From positions 1-64,000 of the forward strand of contig NZ_QAYE01000003.1 of NCBI RefSeq assembly GCF_003053745.1: a stretch of DNA of 64,000 bases. Direction: 5' to 3'. This document shows positions 57,654 to 64,000 of the stretch, one piece after another. The stretch's first letter is position 1; each line of letters begins with the position of its first letter. Source of the DNA: Sphingomonas faeni (GTDB lineage: Bacteria > Pseudomonadota > Alphaproteobacteria > Sphingomonadales > Sphingomonadaceae). The position numbers were made by a program, and so were the translations under genes. The notes under the pieces are model-generated. The model had not been told where the DNA came from and made no database searches. It worked only from the letters and a program-made list of their open reading frames with translations.

Positions 57654-59291
57654 CTAGACCAGGCCACGGCCTTCCAGCTTCAGGACGGGGACGAAACCCT
57701 CGCCGGTGTTGACGGGCATCGTCAAATGTAACCCGCGTGTATCGCGGCGGTGCGCCATGCTGCCGCCGCCGAGCAGGGTCACGCGCTCGACCACGCCGTC
57801 GGCGAAGCGGTTGCGTCCCAGTGCCTCGATCGTCACGTCGCCCTGCGGCCAGCCCAGGAACAGCGCGTAGAGCGCGCCCTTGTTGGTGGTGAAGCGCACG
57901 TCGCGGGCTGTGAACATGCCCGACGACTGTTCGTTCTGCATGCCGGCCTGGAGCTTGGTCGGGCCTTCGCCGTAGATGCGCCATGGCCGCGAGCCGAAGA
58001 TCGCCTCGTCGTTGACCGCGATCCAGCGGCCCATGCCGTCGAGGATCTTCTCTTCCTCGCCGTCGATCGATCCGTCGCCGGGCTGCGGGATCGAGAGCAG
58101 CAGATTGCCATTCTTCGACACGACATCGGCAAGCCGTTGGATCACCTGCTCGGCGGTCTTGTAGCTTTTGTCGTTGAGCCGCGCGACGTTGTAGAACCAG
58201 TCGCCGATGCACGTATCGGTCTGCCACGGCTCGTCCCACAGATGGTCGGTGAATCCGCGCTCGACGTCCTGCACAAGGCCGAACCGTGCATAGGGCTTCA
58301 ACTGCTTGGCGGTCAGCACGACGTCGATCTTGCCGTGCCACGCGATCGAGCGGTTATAATAGTCCGCCGCTGCCTGGAGCCCGATCGGGCCGAACGGCAG
58401 CTCGTAATCGTCGAAATAGCAGAAGTCGGGCTTGTACTTGTCGATCAGGTCGGTCTGGCGGAGCAGCCATTTCGCGGCATAGCCCGGATCGTTCGGCGGC
58501 GGTGTCTCGATCCACTGGCCGTCGTTCGCGTCGTGCCACGCGTTCATCGCCGCGATCGTGTCGATGCCATTGGGCAGGACCGCATGCGCGCCGGTGTAGA
58601 GCTGTTGCGGATCGAGCCCGTCCCACCACTTGCCGTGCCCGTCGGCGGTGCGCAGTGTGAACGCGTCGTAGCGCTGGCCCTTCAGCGGACCGGTCGGGTC
58701 ATAGCCATAGGCGGTCTGATACCAGTGCCAGCTATGCGCAGCGTGGTTCGAGACGCCGAACTTAAGCCCGGCTTTCCGCGCGGCCTTTTCCCAAGTGCCG
58801 ACGACATCGCGCTTCGGCCCGACGCGGAGCGAATTCCAGGCGTGATAGCGACTGTCGTAGCAGTCGAGATTGTCGTGGTGATTGGCGAGCGAGACGAAAT
58901 ATTTCGCGCCGGCCTTCGCATAGCGGGCGATCAGCGCGTTAGGGTCCCAGCGCTCCGCGGTCCAGCGGTTCATCACCTCCATCATCCCCGACTTGGTCGG
59001 ATGGCCATAGGTCCTGAGGTGATGTTCGTAGACGGGGTGCCCCTGCATATACATGAAGCGGCCGTACCAGTCGCCCTGCTCGGGCACCGACTGCGGGCCC
59101 CAATGCGACCACAGGCCGAGCTTCGCGTCGCGGAACCACTCGGGATAGCGATAGTGATCGACCAGCGATTGCCAGGTCGGTTGTACCGGCCCGCGGGCCA
59201 GCCCCATCGGGCTTCGTGCGAGCGCGTGCGTTGCTGGACCTAGTGCGGCGATCCCGGCTAGGACAGACCGGCGGCTGAGATCGATACTCAC
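57654..59291 (-). CDS. GH29 alpha-L-fucosidase, Tat-exported
   Basis: 545 residues from a GTG start that overlaps the esterase stop. A twin-arginine signal (LSRRSVLAGIAALGPATHAL) indicates folded export. The GH29 barrel shows WFRDAKLGLWSHWGPQSVPE, AGAKYFVSLANHHDNLDCYD, VGTWEKAARKAGLKFGVS and the nucleophile region PDFCYFDDYELPFG. SKNGNLLLSIPQPGDGSID closes the catalytic domain, followed by a beta-sandwich. It removes terminal fucose, the outermost sugar of many dicot xyloglucan side chains. It is the last gene in the operon with GH31 and the esterase. Confidence 0.9.
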   Translation of the reverse strand: MSIDLSRRSVLAGIAALGPATHALARSPMGLARGPVQPTWQSLVDHYRYPEWFRDAKLGLWSHWGPQSVPEQGDWYGRFMYMQGHPVYEHHLRTYGHPTKSGMMEVMNRWTAERWDPNALIARYAKAGAKYFVSLANHHDNLDCYDSRYHAWNSLRVGPKRDVVGTWEKAARKAGLKFGVSNHAAHSWHWYQTAYGYDPTGPLKGQRYDAFTLRTADGHGKWWDGLDPQQLYTGAHAVLPNGIDTIAAMNAWHDANDGQWIETPPPNDPGYAAKWLLRQTDLIDKYKPDFCYFDDYELPFGPIGLQAAADYYNRSIAWHGKIDVVLTAKQLKPYARFGLVQDVERGFTDHLWDEPWQTDTCIGDWFYNVARLNDKSYKTAEQVIQRLADVVSKNGNLLLSIPQPGDGSIDGEEEKILDGMGRWIAVNDEAIFGSRPWRIYGEGPTKLQAGMQNEQSSGMFTARDVRFTTNKGALYALFLGWPQGDVTIEALGRNRFADGVVERVTLLGGGSMAHRRDTRGLHLTMPVNTGEGFVPVLKLEGRGLV

Positions 59292-60100
59292 TTGGTTGCG
59301 AGGGTGCGGCGGATCGCGGCGAGAGCAAGCGGGCGCATCACCGCATAGCCGGCGGGGGTCGGGTGGACGCCGTCGCTCGCCAGACCCGGCTTCATCGCGC
59401 CCTCGGGCGTGGCAAGCGCGGTGTAGTAATCGACATAGGTGAAGCCGTTCTTCGCCGCGTAGGTTTTCAACCAGCTGTTGAGCGCGCGGATCTGCGGGAC
59501 CGGCTGCTTGTCCTTGCTCCACGGAAAGGCGGCGGCGGGCGGGGTCGAGGCGATGATGACCTTGATGCCGTTCGCGCGCGCCAGATCGGCCATGCTGGCG
59601 ATGTTCCCCTGGACGATCGCCATGGTCGAGGCGCCGGTGTTGCCGGCGATATCATTGGTGCCCGCCATGATGTGGACCGCGCGCGGTTTCAGCGCGATCA
59701 CGTCCTCGCGGAAGCGCACGAGCATCTGCGGCGTGGTCTGGCCGCTGATCCCGCGATCGACCAGTCCGCCGGTGAACAGCTGGCCGTCCGCGCCGATCCA
59801 GTTGTCGGTGATCGAATCGCCCATGAAGACCACGCGGACCGGCGTGCTCGATGCCTTCAGCTGTTCGTTCTGCGCGCGGTACCGGCACAATTGGCCGAAG
59901 TCGCGCGTGAGCATGTGAAGCTTCCATGCCTCCCACCCGGCGCCATCGGTCGGCGACGGATGCGCAGGGCAGGGGGCCGCGACGATCCCGACCGGATCGC
60001 CGGCATAGGGGTCGCCCGGGACATTGGTCTGCGCAGCCGCTGGCAACGAGACCAACGCCAACGCCGCAATGGCGATGCCGCGCATCACTTCCCCGCGCAT
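59288..60100 (-). CDS. SGNH/GDSL hydrolase, likely acetylesterase, exported
   Basis: 270 residues with a signal peptide (MRGIAIAALALVSLPAAAQ). SGNH blocks are in order: VVFMGDSITDNW (Ser), DRGISGQTTPQML (Gly), MAGTNDIAGN (Asn) and SDGVHPTPAGYA (Asp-x2-His). It resembles the acyl/acetyl esterases found with plant polysaccharide genes, and may remove acetyl groups from galactosyl residues of xyloglucan. The start overlaps the GH31 stop. ATG at 60100 or GTG at 60103 are both possible. Confidence 0.86.
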   Translation of the reverse strand: MRGEVMRGIAIAALALVSLPAAAQTNVPGDPYAGDPVGIVAAPCPAHPSPTDGAGWEAWKLHMLTRDFGQLCRYRAQNEQLKASSTPVRVVFMGDSITDNWIGADGQLFTGGLVDRGISGQTTPQMLVRFREDVIALKPRAVHIMAGTNDIAGNTGASTMAIVQGNIASMADLARANGIKVIIASTPPAAAFPWSKDKQPVPQIRALNSWLKTYAAKNGFTYVDYYTALATPEGAMKPGLASDGVHPTPAGYAVMRPLALAAIRRTLATK

Positions 60101-62514
60101 CACTTTGCAGCGACGATCTGGACCAGCGACGCCGCATCCTGCCCGGTCGGCAGTTTGCCAGATGCGGTGAGCCTCCGGGTCTTGTCGTCCCAGCGCAGCA
60201 CTGCCTTGCGCCCGCCCTTGGTGCGATAGTCGTTGGTCACGCCGTCATCGTCGTACAGCGCGAAGTTGGCATCTGCGCCGGGATAGACGCGGATGCTCTC
60301 AAGCGACTGCGCGGTCGCGGTGCTCGGCACCTGGACGCCCATCGGGATGATCGAGCCGGCGCGCACGAACAGCGGGATCTTGTCGATCGGCGCATTCGCG
60401 GTGACGGTCTGGCCGCCCGTGAAGCGCTGGTTGGTCCAGTACTCATACCATTCTGCACCGGCCGGCAGATAGACCTGGCGGCTGGTCTTGCCCTGTTCGG
60501 TGACGGGCGCGACCAGGAAGGCGGGGCCGAACATATATTCGTCGCCCATGTCGGCGACGTTGGGATCGTTCGGGAAATCCATGAACAGCGCGCGCATCAT
60601 CGGCGCGTTGCTCTCATACGTGTGGCGACCGAGCGAATAGATGTACGGCATCAAGGAATACCGCAGCTTCAGGAAGTTCGCGAGGACCGGTTCGGCCGCG
60701 GTGCCGTACTGCCAGATCGCGGTGGCGGGGCGCTGACCGTGGATCCGCAATGTCGGCGTGAACACGCTGTAGCCGAACCATCGCGTGAACAGCTCGGGAT
60801 AATCGGCGTAGTCGGGCGCCATCGCGGTCGCGCCGGCGGGATCGAGCAGCACGGGGCGGGTTGCCTTGGGTCCATTCGGCCATTGCCAGCCGCCGATGTC
60901 GCTGCCCCAATAGGCCATGCCGCTCGCGGTGAAGCCTAGCCCGGCCGGCACCTGCCGGTGCAGCGCCTCCCAGGTCGACTTGATGTCCGACGACCAGAAC
61001 AGCCCGCCGTTGCGCTGTGCGCCGAGATAGGCCGCGCGCGACAGGATCAGGTTGCGCATCGTGGGGCGATCCTTCGCCGACCCGTCCGCCACGCTCATCG
61101 TGTGGAGCAGCGGGAAGACGTTGTGATAGCGGTCGCCCGAGCCAATCGAGTAGAAGCTGCCGTCGGGCACCAGATCTGGCTCGGTCTCGTCGAGCCAGAA
61201 CCAGTCGAAGCCCTGGCTGGCGATGTTGTCGCGGATCCGGTCCCAGAACCAGTGGCGCGCATCGGGGTTGGTGCTGTCGAGCAACGCGCCCGCGCGGTCG
61301 GACCGGATCGGCAGGCCGTCGACGACGTTGCCGTCCTTGTCCTTCAGCAGCCAGCCCTTGCTCGACAGCAGGTCGAAGTAGCGCGATTCCTTTTCGAACC
61401 GCGGCCAGACGCTGATGATCGAGTGCATGCCCATCGACTTGAGCTTGTCGTTCATGCCCTTGGGATCGGGGAAATAGGTCCGGTCGATGTCGAGCTGACC
61501 CATGCGCGACCAATAGAACCAGTCGAGCACCATGATGTCGAGCGGCAGGCCGCGGCTGCGATACCCGTTGGCGACATCGAGCAGTTCCTTCTCGGTCTCG
61601 TAGCGCGCCTTGCTCTGAATGAGGCCGAACGCGGCCTTCGGCGGCAACGGCGTGGTGCCGGTCAGCGTCGCGTAGCCGGCATAGATTTCGTCGGTGGTGG
61701 CGCCGGTGATGATGAAGAACGAGACGCGCTCGCCGACCTCCGACTGCCAGTGCGTCGCGCTGTGCAGGCCGGGCGAGACGATTGTCGAGGAGGGATTGTC
61801 CCAGACGATGCCGTAACCCTTGTTGGTGACCATGAACGGTACGCAGACCGTCTCGCCCGCCGGCGCATCGTAATTGTGGCGGCAGTCGATCGTGCGGCCG
61901 CGTAAGTCGAGCTTGCCCTCCTGGTTCTGGCCGAGACCGTAATAATGCTCGTCCGCAGGCGAGGCGAAGCTGGCGCCGACGCGGAACGTCTTCTCGCCGT
62001 TGACGGTGTGCGGCGCCATTTCCCAGCCGGTCATCTGCGTCAGCATCGAGCCGTCGGGCTTGCGGATCGTCACCGACACGGGCGGCAGCGACGGCGCGAA
62101 ATAGCGCTCCATCTGCGACGGCGCCTTGGGCCAGGGCTTGGCATCGACCGACAGCGACAGCGCGGCGGAGGTGAAGACGTCGGCGCCTGTGTCGTTACGA
62201 TGCGTCCAGCCGGCGGCATCGGGCTTTGCGTTGGGGCCATCGCCGGGGGGCGCGTCGACCTGTCTACGGTCGGTCGCGATCGTCACGCGGACGATGTTGG
62301 GGGCATAGGCCTCGACCGAAACCAAGCTGCCGTTGCGATCGACCGTCGCGATCGGTGCGGCAAAGGCGGTGGTGCCAAGCGTGGCGAGAGCGACACCAAT
62401 AGCCAACCGTGCGACCAGGCGCGACGACCAGCCCCGCGACGAGCGGTCTAGTCGTGACGTCTTGCCGGACTGATCGGACGGCTGCGTGACAACACGGGCT
62501 GGGGCAATATGCAT
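60100..62514 (-). CDS. GH31 alpha-xylosidase, exported
   Basis: 804 residues. A long basic N-terminus then a signal segment (LVARLAIGVALATLGTTAFA). The GH31 barrel shows KAAFGLIQSKARYETEKELL, LDIMVLDWFYWSRMGQLDID, the nucleophile Asp in GFDWFWLDETEPDLV and the acid/base Asp in GLFWSSDIKSTWEALH. IPLFVRAGSIIPMG and a C-terminal beta domain follow. Aromatic residues around the nucleophile and the neighbours favour alpha-xylosidase over alpha-glucosidase. The start at 62514 has AGAGGA 7 bp upstream. It is the first gene of the three-gene operon. Confidence 0.9.
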   Translation of the reverse strand: MHIAPARVVTQPSDQSGKTSRLDRSSRGWSSRLVARLAIGVALATLGTTAFAAPIATVDRNGSLVSVEAYAPNIVRVTIATDRRQVDAPPGDGPNAKPDAAGWTHRNDTGADVFTSAALSLSVDAKPWPKAPSQMERYFAPSLPPVSVTIRKPDGSMLTQMTGWEMAPHTVNGEKTFRVGASFASPADEHYYGLGQNQEGKLDLRGRTIDCRHNYDAPAGETVCVPFMVTNKGYGIVWDNPSSTIVSPGLHSATHWQSEVGERVSFFIITGATTDEIYAGYATLTGTTPLPPKAAFGLIQSKARYETEKELLDVANGYRSRGLPLDIMVLDWFYWSRMGQLDIDRTYFPDPKGMNDKLKSMGMHSIISVWPRFEKESRYFDLLSSKGWLLKDKDGNVVDGLPIRSDRAGALLDSTNPDARHWFWDRIRDNIASQGFDWFWLDETEPDLVPDGSFYSIGSGDRYHNVFPLLHTMSVADGSAKDRPTMRNLILSRAAYLGAQRNGGLFWSSDIKSTWEALHRQVPAGLGFTASGMAYWGSDIGGWQWPNGPKATRPVLLDPAGATAMAPDYADYPELFTRWFGYSVFTPTLRIHGQRPATAIWQYGTAAEPVLANFLKLRYSLMPYIYSLGRHTYESNAPMMRALFMDFPNDPNVADMGDEYMFGPAFLVAPVTEQGKTSRQVYLPAGAEWYEYWTNQRFTGGQTVTANAPIDKIPLFVRAGSIIPMGVQVPSTATAQSLESIRVYPGADANFALYDDDGVTNDYRTKGGRKAVLRWDDKTRRLTASGKLPTGQDAASLVQIVAAK

Positions 62515-62694
62515 TAAAATCCTCTCCACGGGCTTATGCCCTTACGGTAACGCGATCATGGCCGGAACGGCGATTTTGTCGTATAATTGCAGATACGGGA
62601 GATGGATCAACTGTATTTCCGTTGATCGTCGCACCCCGGGACTAGAAAACCGGCGTAGCCCGTTCGCTTTGCGCTCACGGAGAAGGATGCAGTC
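62515..62694. promoter_or_regulatory. Divergent promoter region between GH31 and GH35
   Basis: 180 bp, AT-richer than its flanks. TATAAT occurs at about 62582 on the plus strand and could serve the GH35 gene. The ACATTATT palindrome of the TonB-receptor promoter is not repeated here, so I see no common operator. Confidence 0.4.
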
Positions 62695-64000
62695 TTGGTT
62701 CGTATGAATAAGCTAATCGCGGGCGTGGCCCTTTCCGTGTCGTTGACCGGCGGTACCGCGTCGGCACAGACCATGACCGAGGTTCCGCGGATCGTCAGCA
62801 AGGCGGGCCGGCATGCGCTGATCGTCGACGGGGCGCCGTTCCTGATGCTGGGCGCGCAGGTCAACAACAGCAGCAACTACGCGTCCGCGCTACCGCAAGT
62901 GTGGCCGATGCTCGACCGGATCCATGCGAACACCGTCGAGATCCCGATCGCGTGGCAGCAGGTCGAGCCGGTCGAAGGAAGGTTCGACCTGAGCTTTCTC
63001 CAGACGCTGCTCGATCAGGCGCGGACGCATGACAAGCGCGTCGTGCTGCTCTGGTTCGGGACGTGGAAGAACACCTCGCCCGGCTACACGCCGGATTGGT
63101 TCAAGGCCGACAATCGCCGTTTTCCGCGGATGAAGATGAAGGACGGCACCGACCATTATGTCCATTCGCCGATGTTTCGCGCGACGCTGGAGGCGGACAA
63201 GCGCGCGTTCGTCGAGGTGATGAAATATCTGAAGACTCATGATCCGCAGAACACGGTGATCATGGTACAGCCCGAGAACGAGGTGGGCAGCTATCGCTCG
63301 CCGCGCGATTACGGTGCGCAGGCGAATGCGGTGTTTGCAAAGCCCGTGCCCGCCGCGCTGGCGAAGGCGCTGAAGAAGCCGGGCGGCAGCTGGACGCAGA
63401 TGTTCGGCGCGCAGGCCGACCGCGCGTTCAACACCTGGCATACCGCGCGCTTCGTCGACGAGATCGCCGCGGCGGGCAAGGCGATCAAGCCTTTGCCGAT
63501 GTACGTCAACGCGTCGCTTGCAGGGCCCTCGAACGTGCCCGATCCGACCGGCGTCGCGAGCGGCGGACCGCAACAGGACGTGCTGGATATCTGGAAGGCG
63601 GCGGCGCCTGCGATCGATTTTCAGGCGCCCGATATCTACGACCGCGATGCAGGCCATGTCGCGCTGTACCTCGACGCGTATGCGCGGCCCGACAATGCGC
63701 TGATGGTGCCCGAGATCGGCAATGCGAAGGAGTTTGCGCGGTTCTTCTATGCGGCGCTCGGGCGCGGTGCGATCGGCTATGCGCCGTTCGGCATGGATGA
63801 CACGGGGTATTTCAACTATCCGCTCGGGGCGAAGGCGCTCGACGACGACACGGTCGACGCGATCGGGCTGAAATACGCAGCCCTTTCGACGATGGCGCGC
63901 GACTGGGCGAAGATCGCGTACGAGCATCCGACCTGGGGTGCAGCCAAGCCCGACGAGAGCACGGGGCCGACCGCTCCTCAGTCTACCACCATGGGGAACT
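62695..64000 (+). CDS. GH35 beta-galactosidase, exported, cut by the window end
   Basis: At least 435 residues, open at the right edge. A signal peptide (NKLIAGVALSVSLTGGTASA) is followed by the GH35 barrel: FLMLGAQVNNSSNY, ANTVEIPIAWQQVEPVEGRF, VMVQPENEVGSY-type acid/base (here IMVQPENEVGSY) and the nucleophile in LMVPEIGNAKEF. It resembles Bgl35A-like enzymes of xyloglucan loci. It would remove galactose from side chains. The start is taken as TTG at 62695 because GGAGAAGGA lies 7 bp upstream; the ATG at 62704 is the alternative. Confidence 0.88.
   Translation, partial: MVRMNKLIAGVALSVSLTGGTASAQTMTEVPRIVSKAGRHALIVDGAPFLMLGAQVNNSSNYASALPQVWPMLDRIHANTVEIPIAWQQVEPVEGRFDLSFLQTLLDQARTHDKRVVLLWFGTWKNTSPGYTPDWFKADNRRFPRMKMKDGTDHYVHSPMFRATLEADKRAFVEVMKYLKTHDPQNTVIMVQPENEVGSYRSPRDYGAQANAVFAKPVPAALAKALKKPGGSWTQMFGAQADRAFNTWHTARFVDEIAAAGKAIKPLPMYVNASLAGPSNVPDPTGVASGGPQQDVLDIWKAAAPAIDFQAPDIYDRDAGHVALYLDAYARPDNALMVPEIGNAKEFARFFYAALGRGAIGYAPFGMDDTGYFNYPLGAKALDDDTVDAIGLKYAALSTMARDWAKIAYEHPTWGAAKPDESTGPTAPQSTTMGN

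Noticed and set aside
57654..59291. GH95 fucosidase as alternative
   Set aside because: GH95 proteins have an alpha-helical barrel and about 800 residues. The motifs and length here are GH29.

Overview
The window looks like a chromosome segment of a Sphingomonas-type alphaproteobacterium. It is GC-rich and tightly packed, with many ATGA or GTGA stop/start overlaps. It carries a FixL/FixJ pair, an Fe-S Fnr regulator and a TonB-receptor carbohydrate locus typical of Sphingomonadaceae. The genus is inferred from gene content, not from a phylogeny.

Positions 1-750 hold an initiator tRNA followed by relics of a serine recombinase and of a catalase-family gene, the scar of an old integration or deletion next to the tRNA. 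Positions 0.85-38.2 kb form what I read as an oxygen-limitation and stasis island. Its parts are a fermentative block (flavodoxin-fold oxidoreductase, Zn alcohol dehydrogenase, phosphoketolase, acetate kinase), a general-stress protein with an MgtA-type ATPase and a flippase-like protein, oleate hydratase, a lone receiver protein, a FixJ/FixL pair whose second PAS keeps the haem-binding His and regulatory Arg, a universal stress protein, a triple-BON protein, a VIT transporter, an L,D-transpeptidase/Ca-type ATPase/SulP operon, a Pat-like acetyltransferase, a conserved membrane protein of unknown function, a hemerythrin-like protein, Fnr, cytochrome bd (cydABX) with its cydDC exporter, a fatty-acid hydroxylase, OmpW, HemN, and a nitroreductase/DUF6920/CoA-transferase operon.

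Two repeated intergenic motifs tie the island together. One is TRCGTAGTTYCCGA, often followed by CGCT. It occurs about ten times between 0.7 and 38.3 kb, nearly always 55-115 bp upstream of a start codon, and I infer it is the box of the local FixJ. The other is TTGAC-N4-GTCAA, an FNR/FixK-type box before the hemerythrin-like gene, between cydA and cydD, and between ompW and hemN. The content resembles, by analogy, the mycobacterial DosR dormancy regulon: Usp, Acg-like nitroreductase, Ca-type ATPase and haem oxygen sensor.

Positions 38.9-46.3 kb hold a small exported protein, an AEC transporter, an FAD/NAD(P) enzyme, a TauD/TfdA-type dioxygenase, a DUF2147 protein, a BaeSR-like two-component system and a small outer-membrane protein. 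An aldo/keto reductase relic and an apparently empty stretch follow.

Positions 47.1-64 kb look like a xyloglucan-type utilisation locus: a GH39 beta-xylosidase; an operon of TonB receptor, two tryptophan-halogenase-family flavoproteins and a GH74 endo-xyloglucanase; an opposite-strand operon of GH31 alpha-xylosidase, SGNH esterase and GH29 alpha-fucosidase; and a GH35 beta-galactosidase cut by the window end. Secreted GH74 would cut the backbone, the TonB receptor import fragments, and the exo-enzymes and esterase strip side chains.
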